Shown in pieces: positions 11,825-24,402 of a DNA stretch of 64,000 bases (position 1 is its first letter; each line of letters begins with the position of its first letter). The position numbers and the translations under genes are program-made. A model generated the notes under the pieces. The model saw only the letters and a program-made list of their open reading frames with translations. It was not told where the DNA came from and did no database searches. This DNA comes from Marvania coccoides (taxonomy: Eukaryota; Chlorophyta; Trebouxiophyceae; Chlorellales; Chlorellaceae): contig OY978109.1 in assembly GCA_963854735.1 (NCBI GenBank), positions 62,001 through 126,000 on the forward strand, read 5' to 3'.

Positions 11825-12733
11825 CGCAGCGTGAAAATAACCAAATAATAAAATTAAGATTTTGTATATGCACATAGTGCACCGGCTCCTTTGATTTTTG
11901 TTGGCAACAGCGTCCAAATGGTGAAAAGAAGACAAAATGGACAGCCTGATGCAAAGGAGATTGCTGGCGCGTGTGCATCGACAGGACGTGATGCTCAAGG
12001 AGGCCACTGAGCTGCACGGCTGAAGAAATGCCATCCCTTGGCAGTCCATCCTGGCCATGGTTTTTTCGGGGCGGCGATATTCTAGCGCAGCGTGGCTAGG
12101 CGCCATTTCAAGGCCTGGAGCGCTGAAAATTGAGCTAGCATCAACAGAAGAACAGTAAACAAGCGGCGCCTCAATGTCCAGCTGGATTCATTTTTCATCA
12201 TGACTGACTATTGACAAACCAACAAACTGCTGAACCTCAAGCGTCAGCACAGCGTCTCTCTAGCAATATAAACACATCGCATGTTGGTTTTCGAGTTCTT
12301 TTAACCGCCATATGTAAATTCGGGGGTGTATTTTGTCCGAATTTAGTCCTGCTGCGTGCCATGCAGGCCACAGCGAAACAACCAAATTGTGCCTGGCCTG
12401 GCCAATGCAGCTCTGCTGGGGATCTGGATTTACACCCAGATTTGGGCTCAAATGCATCAACTAAATGGGCTACTACCCAAAACCGTCATGCTAATAGGGC
12501 CCCATTCCTCATCCGCCACCGCCATTCCATTTTCAGTTCGCTCGTGTTACATGAATGCATAGTTGTATTAATTTTAAAAGAGATTCAATTAAAAAAGGCA
12601 AGCAAAGGGTTGACGGCCACATTTCCCACTAGGAGTTCGCCATTCAAGGCCACGAAATTTGCCCCAGGGGAACCCCTTTCCATTCCCCGTTCAAAAGCCG
12701 GCGGAAGAAGATAATTGCACCGCTGGGCTCAGT
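11825..12733. other. Intergenic spacer, no gene seen
   Basis: About 900 bp between the start of the ceramide synthase gene and the stop of the peroxiredoxin gene, both on the minus strand. It must hold the ceramide synthase promoter and the peroxiredoxin 3' UTR. Open frames here lack protein-like composition or splice support. A TTACA (TGTAA on the minus strand) lies near 12548, about 185 bp past the peroxiredoxin stop. Confidence 0.5.
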
Positions 12734-14082
12734 TCAGATAGCTGCGAAATAATCCTTGGAGCCTTCCGGAGTAGGGCTAAACGCAACAGAAGAGGTGGGG
12801 GCGAAGTTAGAACAGGGAACATCAGTCCTAGGAGCAACGGAATGCAAAATTAAATTCTGCAATCCTGCTGCTGTATCGCTCTTTCGCACAGACATAGTAT
12901 GACTCTGGAATTGGTGTGCATATACTACGTTTCTTAGCAATTGTCCATCTAACTAACGAACTCACTTCATGGTCTTCTCTCCGGGCTTCCAGCCGGCGGG
13001 GCACACCTCGTCCGGGTTGGCCTGCACGTGCTGCAGCGCTTGCAGCACGCGCAGGGTCTCGTCCACGGAGCGTCCGAACGCCAGATTGTTGATGGTGGAG
13101 TGCTGGATAACGCCCTCCCGGTCAATGATGAACAGGCCACGCAGAGCCACGCCGTCGGCCGACAGCACGCCGTAGGACTCGGCGATTTCGCGCTTCAGGT
13201 CGGACACCAGAGGGTACTTGAGGTCGCCCAGCCCTCCGTCGTTACGGGGGGTCTGGATCCACGCCAGGTGGGAGAACTGGGAGTCGATGGACACGCCCAG
13301 CACCTCGGTGTTGATGGCGGCGAACTCGTCGTAGCGGTCGCTGAAGGCGGTGATCTCTGTGGGGCACACGAAGGTGAAGTCCAGGGGGTAGAAGAACAGC
13401 ACCACGTACTTGCCCTGCAGTACAGTAGAAGGGGGTGTTGCGGGGGGAGTGGAAAGTACTATTGTATAAATAAAGCGTCAGAAGGAATGCGCGATGAAAT
13501 ATGTTGATTAACATGTTGTATGATAAATGCTGACAGACATGGACTATATATAGCCAGTAAATAGGGGGGGGGGGGGATGTGTGGCTTTGGAACCGGCGTT
13601 GAAAAAAGGTTAAACTAGAAACAAACCCCTGCTGACTGACCTTGTACTGGCTCAGGGAGCAGTCCACAAACTCCTGGTCGAACACGGCGGTGGTGGAGAA
13701 CTCCGGGGCGGGGTTGCCAACGAGGGGAGCCTGCGTGAGAAAAACGAGATGGCATCAGTGGTCCCAATCAAAAAATGGCAGGAATTGCCATCGCTTCCAC
13801 CAATGCGTGGCAGATCACCAGCAATAAAATATGAAAAGTTGCAATTTGTCATCGCCGTCATCAGCAAGCGCGGGTTCTAGAAAAATGTGAAAATATCATC
13901 AACCTAAAATATAACCGGCAATCAACCATATAATCACCCTAACTCACCACAGCCTTGCAGACGGTGTTGATCGCCTTGCGGGTGGCACGCACGGGCACAG
14001 CCCGCACGGCAGTGCCGCGAAGAGTGGAGGCACGCATGGCCTTGGCCGGAGCGGCAACGCGAGACTGCATGGCGACGACCAT
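12734..14082 (-). CDS. Plastid 2-Cys peroxiredoxin
   Basis: Exons 14082-13948, 13730-13641, 13414-12966 and 12776-12734 give 238 residues. It reduces hydrogen and alkyl peroxides in the chloroplast using thioredoxin or NTRC. The first 45 residues are Ala/Arg/Val-rich, as in a transit peptide. The peroxidatic Cys lies in FVCPTE (about 92) and the resolving Cys in [10 protein letters not shown] (about 213). The GGLG motif and the C-terminal DYFAAI (YF motif) mark the hyperoxidation-sensitive type. Exon 3 appears to end in a stop just after EKTMK, but that stop lies inside a GTGAGT donor. The true C-terminus is the short exon at 12776-12734, recovered by homology with plant proteins. Confidence 0.92.
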
Positions 14083-14412
14083 CGTTCTGATTAATCAAAA
14101 TATGATAAGGACGCAATCGTGCTGGGACCATTGGCGCAAAAACGAGCGTTTTTTTCACTCTACCACATCATCAAAATTGGGCGCGCGCTTTTTCTGAAAA
14201 CTCGAAATTCCGTTCCGCCGTCGAGCTCATCGCTGGTAAAAAAATTCAATTAATGGACACAAACCCATGTTGATCAAGAGGGGACCATCCAAACACGTGC
14301 TACATAAAAAATAATGAAACCTATTTTTGAAACCCTTTCTGCTCGCCTGAGAGACGGCTTGATCGCAGCCTGCAGACCTTGCCCACCCCGCAACTAGGCA
14401 AATTGTCCGACG
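14083..14412. promoter_or_regulatory. Divergent promoter interval (peroxiredoxin / PIEZO)
   Basis: These 330 bp separate the divergent starts of the peroxiredoxin and PIEZO genes and must hold at least the 5' UTRs and core promoters of both. I see no recognisable element beyond AT-rich patches. Confidence 0.45.
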
Positions 14413-17400
14413 ATGGCAAGCACACGAACAACAACAACGGCGGCAGAGGGTGGCACGTTTGCGGCCGCCTCGCTGCTGTGTGTAGCTCTTGGCAACCCCT
14501 CCCTGGCCGGCTCCGCCTTCCTCCTTCTCTTCCTGGTATGGGCGCTGTTCTGTGTGCCTTCATCCCGCACCCCCCGTGGCGCCGCCGTGTCTCGAGCGCT
14601 GTGGGGCGCTGCTGCCGCGCTGTCCCTCTTTTCTTTTGTGCTGCAGCTGGGCGTTCAGCTGGCCTACCTGCTGCGCACCCCCGGCATCCGAGGGCGCGTG
14701 GTTGAGAAGTTCCTGGAGGTGGTTGGCTTCTCAAAAGTCGATTCGCTAGGGGACGCAGTGCTGCAAGTGGCGCCGCTGGTGCTGGCGCTGGTCGCCACGG
14801 CGCACCAAGTGGCAGCGGGAGGCGCTGCAGCCAGGGCACGACGTAGGAGAAGAGAAACTGGGCGCGGAGGGGAGCAAGAGACACCTACGCGTACCGAGGG
14901 CGGCCCGGCACGGCGATTTTCCGCTGCAGCTGCGGTGGCTGGAGTGGCTCTCGCTGGGGCAGCCCTGTCCCGGCCCTCCCTGCTGGCATTTCCCTACCTC
15001 ATTGCAGCAGCGGCAGCGCTCCACCGGTGGAGCAGTGGCAGCAATGGCACCTTCCGCCGCGCCCCTTCCCCCTCTTCCTATTCCTTCGGCACCGCTGGCC
15101 TGGGCTTCTTGCTGGCCTACTCTGCCTCCCACCTGGCCGCGCTCTACGTCTGGCAGTGGTCGCTGTCGTACCTCTCGGAGCTGGAGCCGCTGGCGGAGCT
15201 GCTGGGCCTGTTTGTGCTGGATTCTGATGAACTTTCTTCGGCGGAAATGGCGGCAGGCGTGGCCCTGTTTGGCAGCCTGGCGCTGCTGGTGGCCGCGCTT
15301 GGATTCTGCCTGCGGCGGTGGGAAGAAGATCACGCAGGCGGCACAGTGGCAGCGGTGGCAAGAGGCGGGCTGGGGCTGGTGGCGAGGGTGCTTCACGCGG
15401 ATGCGGCAGCCTCCACTGCGTCAAACGATGAGCGGCAGTCCATAGCAGACCCTGAGGAGCACCGCGGCCTGCGTGAACCGCTGATAATGGTGCAGCTTGA
15501 GGACTCGGCAGCTGGGACGTCCAGTGTTCCCTTGCTGGAGGAGGAAGAAACCTTGGCGCAGCGCCAATCACCGGCCGCTGGGCAGCAGCAACAGCAGCGC
15601 AGCCACTGGACGCGGGCGGCCATTGCAGCGATTCAGATCGCTGCAGAATGGTGCGTGGGGTTGTGGGAGGCAGTTTTCAGCAGAGCAGGCGCCGTGGGAG
15701 CAGCGTACTGCGCCGTTTCTGTGACAGCGCCGCCTTCCGCTGCGGGCGGCCTGGTGCTGCTGTTTGGCGTGGCAGCGCTGCAGATGCGCCCCCTGGGCGC
15801 TCTCTCCCGCGGGGCAAGCCGCGTTGCTCTGTGGGGGCTGTCGCTGTGGCTGGTAGCCTGTTACCTCGCCACCGCTTTGCACGCTGCGCTGGGCCGCAGT
15901 GCGCTGGCCGAAGCCCTGGGAGCGCATGCATTCGCCAGCGGGGGGCCGCTGCTGGAGATCGCTGCGGTGGCCGGCGCCATGGCGGCGCACCTACGCAGCA
16001 GCAGCGGCACATTTCTTTCTTCTCTGCCCATGCGCGGTACGCTCATGCAGTACCGTTTCATCCAAGCGCTGTATACCCTCGCGCTGCTGGGACTCCCTGC
16101 GGCGACGTTTGCAGTAGGGGCTGCCCGCTACACTGCCCTCCACGTGGCACTTCTGGGCAGCCTGCTGGCGTTCCTGCTGCGGCCCACCCTCCGGCTGAAG
16201 CCCAGCGCTTCGCTGGCCGCAGCACGCGAGACTCACCGCAGACGCCTGCGGATGTACGTGGGTCTGGTGCTGGTGGCAATGTATGCTGTTAACGTTGGCG
16301 GACTGAAGGTCTTTGGCAATGTGCTGCAGCCAGACGAAGCGGAAGCTGCTCTGAAGGTCCTGGGGCTGTGGAGGCCAAGCGTGCAAGACATGCTCCCCTT
16401 TATGGCCCTCCTTGCACTGGTAAGCGTGGTTATATATTGTATAATTTGTATTATACCAATTATCAATATGTTTTCATACTTTTTTCGGCCTATTTTTCTC
16501 CCACTCCGCAGGCCGCTTTACAGGCTGCACTGAGTCAAGCGGCAGGCGACCCCAGCTGGCTTGCCCCTCCCATCGCTGGGCAGCCCCCCACCGTGGACGG
16601 GGTGTCAACGTGGCGACCAAGCTGGCTGCTGCGGCTGGCGCGCAAGGACGCGGTGTACGGCGCGCCTGCACTTTCTGCTGCAATTTATTGCATTTTACTG
16701 CTCAACTGTGACGTGGCAGCGGTGGGGCTGGCCTATCTGGCTCTGGCGGTGTGGTGCCTGGCGGTGCAGCCGCGCAAGGGGCGGTGGGTGGAGCGCAGCG
16801 GGGAGGCGTGGCGGCTGAACCAGCTGGCGCTGGGGGCGTACCCCGCTGGTGGAATTGCGCCCGCCTGCCAGGTCATTCTGGTGAGCACTCCCGCTCGGCG
16901 GTGGCTCCCGCTGGCAACCGCAGCAGCATTCGCAGCCCTGGACCTCGTCGCCCAAGCGCTGCTTCCTGCGGCAGCGGCGACGGCCTGGCCAGCACCCATT
17001 CCCCCCGAAATTCTGCTGTTTTTGAGGGATTTTGTGGGGGTTGACGCTGCAGCTGAAGGGCGGGGCCTCGCGCTGCGCCTGCTCCGCCCCGTGGTTGTGC
17101 TGGGAGTGATCGTGATGTACCGTCATTTGTACTGCATTGGCACCCTGCATCGCCAACTGCAGCATGACGCCATGGCAGATGGGCAGTACGAGCGACACCG
17201 CCTCGCCAAGCAGTGGGGCGTGGTTGCGGCAGCCAAGCGCTTTGCGGTGTTGCACACCTCCAAAGCGCTTGCGGTGCTGGCATTTGTGGCGGCCATGCAG
17301 ACCCCCAGCGCCCTGGGCTGGGCCCTCGTTGGTGCGCCATTCCTTTCTTTTCTGTCGATGTTTTAAACTCCTACGCAATTTTTTTTTCCTAGCCGAAATA

Positions 17401-18241
17401 ATTATTGATTCATTGAACCCCCACGCATCTTCAAAATATTGCAGTCGGCATCGTTCTCTCGGCTCCGCTTCTCAGCATGGCCACCCCCCTCACCGCCCAC
17501 CGCACAGCAGCCTGCGACGCAGTGCTCTTCCTGGCCCATTCGATGGTCACCGTGTGGCTGTTGGCGCAGTACGCGCTGCAAATCCCGCTCGTTTCGGCGC
17601 AGCTGGGGTCCTCTGCAGCAGCGCTGGCAGCGTGGGTGGGTTTGGATGCAGGGGGCGCTCCCGCGTCGCCCTCCCGCCTGGAATACATGATGCGGTACAA
17701 GGCGATACTGTTGGGAGCGCTGGCGCTGAAACAAAAGGCGCTGGTGTGGTGGTCCAAGCTGCCTGCGGTGGTGAGAGAGAGCGCCCAAGGGGGAGATGCC
17801 TGCCCCCTGTTTTGGCCCCCTGGGCCAGGCCACGTGGCGCCCTCCACCGTGTTTGCTGCCACTGGCGAAGAGGAGCAGCAGCAGGTCGAGGAGGACGCCC
17901 CCCAGCAGCCTTTGAGCGCAGCCGCAAAGGAAGCGTGGCACAGCGTGACGCAGCGTGCGCTGGAACTAGCGCAGCAGGCGCTGCAGGCGGTGGACTGGCC
18001 GGCTCCTCGCGCTGCGCCTGCCCCTGCCGCACAAGAAGAAGCACAAGTAGGCGTCGGAACCAGCAAACAGGAGGGGCAAGAGGAAGGAGGCCGAGCAGCA
18101 GAAGTAGAAAAAGAAGAGGAGTACGCCACACCTGGCAAGCTCCTGCTCCATCGAGGCCACCAAGGGAGCTCTGACTCATTCTACACCCCCAGGAAAGAGC
18201 TCGTTTTCCTATCAGAGACCACCCCCACGGTCGCGGCCACC

Positions 18242-18280
<39 letters not shown>

Positions 18281-21200
18281 CCCGACCAGCAGCGGGAGGC
18301 GTCACCTAGACCCAACGGGCCTCCAATTTCCTCGGCGCCAGCGGCAGCAGTGACGTCAGAAGCCGGGCAGTGCAGCCAGCTGGCGGCCTTCCGCTTTGCC
18401 GTTCAAGACTGGCTGGAGCGGTGGTTCGACGAGTGGGGACTGGAGGTGGCCATGTTTGCACTGCTCATCGCGGCTTTTACCGCCGCAAACGCGCTTTCTC
18501 TCGGCATTTTGGTGGCTGTGGGGGTGGGCATGGCGGCACCGCCGACGGCACGGCAATGGGCGTGGAAGGCAGCGGTGGTGCCTGCGCTGGGGGCTGTACT
18601 GGTGTGGCAGTACTCTGAGCTGCTGGGCCTGCCACCCCCTCTCGACAACAGGTTTGGTTTCTACCTTGCTGCCGACGTCAAAACGTGGCTGGGCCTCCAA
18701 GAGGTGGACCCCGCCACGGTGTGGGCGTTGTTCTTCGCGTTCTGCGCGTCCGTGCTGCAGCTGCGCCACGACAAGTTGCGGCGCGAGGCTGCTGCTGCTG
18801 CTGAGGATCAGCCGAGCTTGACTGCCCCGCTGCTCGGCACTGCCCAAATGCGGTCAAGGGCCAGCCTGGGCGGGCGACCTTCCCCCACCCTGGCCGAAAC
18901 TGCCCCGGTGTGGGCCCCATTACGTCACTCTGCGCAGTCCTGCTGGCGGTGGCATGATTGGGTGCGGTACCGTGTGTACCGCCACAGCCTCGACTTTCTT
19001 TTAATCGCTGTGGTGGCGCTGTGCACCATGGACAATGACATCATCCACGCCGGGTACCTCGCCCTTGCGCTGTTTTTCTTCCGCTCGCGGGTGGCGCTTC
19101 GAGCCAGGCGCAACTCGCTGTTTGCGTGGCTGCCTGCGTACAATTTTGCGGTCATGGTGGTGGTGCTGGCGTACCAGGCGCCCTTTGAAGACGTGTGGGA
19201 CTGGCCGCTGGACGACGGAAAGGTAAAGCTGTGAAACTTTTTTCTAATTCAACACACAAGTTTGGAATGACATATGGCTAAATAGCGTGTTGCTGCCGCC
19301 TTTTGCAGCGATGCACCCTGGCCCACCTGCTGGGGCTGTACAAGCTGCGCTCCACCAGCACTCCCCCCGACCCCGACCGCCCCCTCTCGTTGCTGTCTTG
19401 GGGCTACGAAGGCGCTGCAGCCGACCTCGTTCTTTGGGCCTTCATCCGCCTGCAGACCCATATGTTCGCCAGCCCAGCCTACTCCCAGGCCGTGCAAGTG
19501 GCAGAGAAGGAGGAGGAGCTGCAGCGCGCGGCCCGCAAGGCGGAGGTGATCGCCTGGAAAGACGCCCAAGCAGCTGCGGCGCTGGAAGAAAGCAGACAAC
19601 GTGCTGCGCGTGCGCTGCGCATCTCCCGCATCAAAGCCGACGTCGACCGCAGCCTCAGCCGGTTTGGGGTGGGCGTCAACCCCACGGTTCTCGATTTCGC
19701 TTTTTTGGCGGAGGGAGCCGGCACCAGAGGTCAGGAAGGCTCAGCAGCCGCGCCCGCAGTCGGCACCGCGTTTGGGCCAGACGACGAGGTGGACCACTTG
19801 AGGTGGCCAGAGTCTCCGGTTCGCGAGGGAGGCAGCACCAGCAGCGGTGGTGGTTTCAGCCGGCGGGGCTCTTCGGCGCTGCGCTCTCGGCGACGGCAGG
19901 ACACGGCGCAGGAGGGAGGCAGCCCTTCAGAACAGGCGCCTGTGGCCAGTCGTATTGGGGAGTGGGCGGCAGGAGAGGAAGAGGAGGGGATGCCACGCAA
20001 TAAAACAGTGCACGATACAATAGCCAGCAAATCCATTCACGCTGCAGCTACTGAACAGCCCGCCTCCACGGCGTCTTCTTCTTCTGCCGCGCATGATTCT
20101 GGTGTCCGACAGCAGCAGCAGCAGCAGCATGGCTGGTCTGCAATCTTCCGATGGGTTCTTTCGACCTTTCCCCGCCGCACCGACCGCCGCGAGTCTGCCC
20201 TTGCCTACGCCCTCTTCATCTTCGCCTACCTGTCGGACCTGTCGCTGCTCACGCTGGCGCTCCCGTTGTCTGCCTTCCTCTACGCCCTGGTGGCTGTGCG
20301 TCCTGCGCGGGCATATTGGCTGGCGGTGCTGGTGTACTGCGAAGCCCTCATCGTGGCCAGCTACGCGTTCCAGGTATATATATATATATATTTTTTGTAT
20401 TCGCCATTTTTACTGTATATACCATTGTACGGAATTGCCAATTTATGATGAATGGAAACCGGGATCAACAAAATTCCGTACAATTTCAAGCACCTAACAC
20501 TCATTTTGTTTTTCCTCTCGGCAGGTGCCCTCGCGGCTGGACTGCGGCTTCATCTCCCCCCGCCTTGAGCGCATCGCAGCCATGCTGGGCGTGCACTCAA
20601 CTGCCTCACTTGGCATCCCAATTTTCTTGGTCTACCTAGCCACCCTCCGGCACACGCACGGGCTCATCACCCGGCATGCAGCGGGACAGCGCGCTGCCGC
20701 AGCAGCCAATGCCGCCTCCTTCGAAGGAGGAGGAGGGGTGTCCCCTTTCCCCCGCCCCTCTATAAAAGATCTAGAGGCTGGAGAGGGGGGAGGAGAAGAA
20801 GCAGAAGACGAGGAAGAGGCTGAGGGAGAGGGCGATGGGTCTTGGGGGCAGGAAGAAGGTCAGGAGCGCCGGCCTGAGGTCACCACAGTCACTGTGGGTT
20901 CAGTGGTGACCTCCACTATGAATCGCAGCGTGGAGGCCGGTCTGGGCCTGGCAGCGGCTGCGTGGGAGTTTGGGGTCACGGCGTGCACCTCCTGTGAGCG
21001 CCCTCCTGCGTTCTTGCTGGTTAAAGTTCGCTGCGGGGCGGGGGCGCAGCGCCTGAAGACTGATGGCGCTGCCCTGGAGCAGGCGCTTCAGGGACACCTG
21101 AACGCGGCGCGTGCGGCGGACCTGCGGCGGGAGCGCCTCAAGCAGCGGCGCAGCGAGTCTTCGCTGTCGTTGGCTGGCGAAGGGCTTTGGCAAGAACCTG

Positions 21201-23892
21201 CCTTTGGCCGTGGAGGAATGTACCATCACCACCACCACCACGCGCCTTCTGGCTCAATTGACGCAACAGAAGACGAAACTGCGTCGTCAAGGCCCAACCT
21301 GGCTTCTGTGGGGCCTCTCCAGCTGCGTCTGCACTCTTTTGTGGCTCCCTCCTCGGCTACCGGCCCTTCCCTGTCTTCTGCGCAACGTGAGAACCAACCG
21401 CACGTGTCTTCCGACGACATATGCGCCCTCATCGAGGTCGTCGCCCTTCCCTCCACCCCTGAGAACTCTCCTGGGGTGTGTGTGACCCCGGGATGGCCCC
21501 TCAGATCTCTCCGCCCTGCTGCCCTCGCTGCCGAGGTGCTGCAGAGCAAAGACCACCGGGAGGACGTTGCCGAGGTTCAGGTGCTGGTGGCGGAGCCCCA
21601 CGGGCGGCAAGCCCGCGACTTTTACGCTGCCACCGCTGCCCTGGACATCCTGGCCTTCATTTTCGTGGCTGTCTACTTTAACCGAGTGGTGCAGGCCGCA
21701 GGCTCTATCTCTGGTACGCTGCAATTTATTTAATGCGTGCTTATATTGTTTGCATTGAAAATTTGCCTGTACAGCATATTTTAGATTTGTTTCGTGGTAG
21801 TAATTTTTTTTGTGCCTGCAGAGATCACGAGCCTGCACGTCGTCCCCCTGGGCTACCTCCTCACGCTGATGACGCTGTTCATGTTCATCGTCATGGACAG
21901 GGTCGTCTACACCCTGGGAAGTCCAGCAGGCAAAGCAGTGCTGCACATCACGTAAGACAATTTGAACTTCGCATTTTTTTGCAAATAACATATTTATGTT
22001 TCCTAAATAAAATCTGAATCCCCTCACATTGCTTTTTTTGTAGCGAAATGGCGCTGTTCTTCTGGTACTGCAGCTCGCTGGTGTGGGGCGAGTTTGCCAC
22101 CTCCCCTGCCCCCCGCACCCACCTCCGCCTGCTGCTGGCCCTCAAGGCGCTGTCGTTCACGCTTTCTTCGCTGCAGCTCCGCACCGGGTACCCTCCACCC
22201 GCCTCTTACGCCAACGGCATGGGTCGCCACACCTTTGTGTTTATGCGCTCACTGTCGCTGCCTGCCTCCATCGCTTCGCATGTCTTCGTGGCGGTGCCCT
22301 TCCTCTACGAGATGCGGCAGCTGCTGGACTGGGCATGCACCCCCACCACCCTGACCCTGTATGACTGGCTCAAGCTGGAAGACGTCAACCTCAGCCTTTA
22401 CCACTCTGCGGTCATGCAGGTAGAAAGAATTGACATAATTAACAAGATGTTATATATATAACTGCGCTCTTTATTGAAAGTTCCATGCTATGCATTATTT
22501 AAATCATTAACTGAACGTTTGCTTTAAAACTCTTTCATTTTTACAAACTTGCAGGAATCCAAGAAAGGCCGCACCCTGGGCACCCGCCAGCCTCGCTACC
22601 TCAAGTTCTTTCAGGGCACGCTGCTGTTCACCCTGCTGCTCGTGCTGCTGTGGGTCCCCCTGCTCGTCTTCTCCACCGGCAACCCCACCTACCAGGTCCC
22701 TGCGGTGGCAGCGTTCTCGGTAAACGTCACGCTGCAAGCGTCGGGCCCGCCCTATCTGGGGCTCGCCACCGGACGCGTCTCCGCGCCGCTGTTTTCCACA
22801 GCCAGCCGCACGGTGTGGGTGCCGTGGGTGCCCCCCAACGCCTCCCTGCCGGCAGCGCTGGCGCCTGATTACGTGCCTGAGCAGTTGCAACTGATGTGCA
22901 CCCCCCCCGACGCGGACGCGCTGTGGCTGGCGTCCCCCCCTTCCAAACGCGCGCTGCAAGACGCGCTGGAAGACCCAGACGCTGACGTGGCGCTGAGCAT
23001 CGGGGTTCACGTCCTGAGGGACCTGCCGCCGCCGTCAGACCACGGCGGGCCCATGTGCGTGGGGTCTGCGGCGATCGAGCTGGCGTGGGAGTCGCGGCAG
23101 GGGCTGCTGCGCGTGCTGCGCGGCGAGGACGATGCCTCGGTGCCGCTGCTGCGCTCGCTGGGTGACGACGAAGGAGGAGGAGAGAATAAAGGTGGTGGAA
23201 AGGGCGGTAACAGCAATGTCAGTGCGGCACTGGTGCCAGCGTTCTGGATGCTGCGTGGAGACGCCTGTGGGGCGCGCTCCCTCACCAAGAAAGACTTTAG
23301 GGAGGCAGAGGGGCTGCCGGGGCGGCGCACCCCGCCTGACCTCTCCTGGACCAACCGGTGGATGGCCTGCAACGTCTCCCTCAGAACCACCTCGTCGGGC
23401 ACCCTGCCAGCCGCCAAATACGAAGAAAAAAGCGGCGGAAACCGCATCCAAATGAGCGCAACCGACAGCGGTGGCGGAATGTCGTGGTGGCGGCTGCAAT
23501 GCGAGGAAGTGCTGGACACCGGCGAGCCTGCACCTTTGGAGGAGTGGGCCAGCTGCTCCTCCCGGCTGTCGGGTCCTTTTGCCGTGGCGGTGTTGGACCG
23601 GGTGCAGGGCGGCATCATCGGCGCCACGCTGAATAAATTTGGCGTGATTGGGCTGTACACCGTGTTTGTGTACGGAATTGGGCGGGCGCTGCGGTTCAGC
23701 GTGACCAACCTGCGGATGCGCATTCCGTTTGAGGATCTGCCCACCACGCGGCGCCTAGTGGCGTTAGTGGCCGATATATACATCGCCAGGGCTGAGGGAC
23801 TGCTGGCGCTGGAGGAGGAGCTATACGCAGCGCTGCTGGCGGTGTACCGTCTGCCAGCGGTGCTCTTTGAGCTCACGAAGAAGGAAAAATAA
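14413..23892 (+). CDS. PIEZO-type mechanosensitive ion channel
   Basis: Eight exons (14413-16419, 16512-17331, 17445-19222, 19309-20373, 20525-21713, 21822-21951, 22044-22419, 22555-23892) keep frame throughout and give 2,900 residues, a normal PIEZO size. The trimeric channel opens on membrane tension and passes cations. Dozens of hydrophobic helices fill residues 1-2,400 (the blade), interrupted by low-complexity cytosolic loops, including a 12-Ala run from (GCT)12 at 18245-18280. The last exon holds the final inner region: a long outer helix (LVLLWVPLLVFSTGN), a roughly 350-residue cap domain and a last helix. The C-terminus (IPFEDLPTTRRLVALVADIY, then a Glu-rich LEEELY and KKEK) matches the conserved PIEZO tail. 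Plant and algal PIEZOs act in tonoplast or plasma-membrane calcium signalling; the location here is unknown. Confidence 0.95.
18245..18280 (+). repeat. (GCT)12 microsatellite in the PIEZO coding sequence
   Basis: Twelve uninterrupted GCT codons encode a polyalanine run in a predicted cytosolic loop. Its length is a multiple of three, so changes in copy number would keep the frame. Confidence 0.9.
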
Positions 23893-24402
23893 TGAGGGAA
23901 TAAGTTTAATTAAATTGTACTCCCACCAGATTGATATAGAAACTGCATACATGCATGAATGAATGTTTTTTTGGCGTACGCCCTTTGATTTTACAGTAAT
24001 AGCAATGGTTTTGTATTTGTGTTGTGTGTGTTTATGATCTTCTCAATATTGTATAATGTACACGCTTGCTTCTTGAAATCGAACCAATACAATTTAGGAA
24101 TGCGGAAAGAGGGAAATAGCCGAATACATACGCTACAGATTGTGTTCATTCAAAAGGAGGCCGGCCGTAGAAAGAGCCTTAACTGAAACGTTGTTTTGTT
24201 TGGGTGCATGCGTTCGTAAGAAGAAGAAAAAATATCGCAGAACATTAAACAGCATCATATCAAAGGCGGAAAACAAAATAAGTTCAAGCTAAAAAATAAA
24301 AAGAAAGAAATCTCACTGGCTACATGAAAGTAAGCAGATCCCGAAAAGAAATATCAAGGAGAAAATTCTAGCAAAGCGCTAATCACACATGCACACACTC
24401 GA
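23893..24402. other. Convergent 3' spacer, no gene seen
   Basis: About 510 bp of AT-rich sequence between the stops of PIEZO (+) and the transporter gene (-). It holds both 3' UTRs. No open frame with coding character and no RNA gene was recognised. Confidence 0.5.

Noticed and set aside
12211..12714. Plus-strand frame of 167 residues
   Set aside because: Poor coding composition, no domain, and AT-rich spacer context.
12962..12965. Stop codon of the peroxiredoxin directly after EKTMK
   Set aside because: The TGA is part of a GTGAGT donor; the conserved YF-motif C-terminus is found in a downstream exon in the right phase.
14746..15571. Long minus-strand frames opposite PIEZO and other GC-rich exons
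   Set aside because: They are antisense shadows caused by high GC at third positions; the sense frame has the conserved protein.
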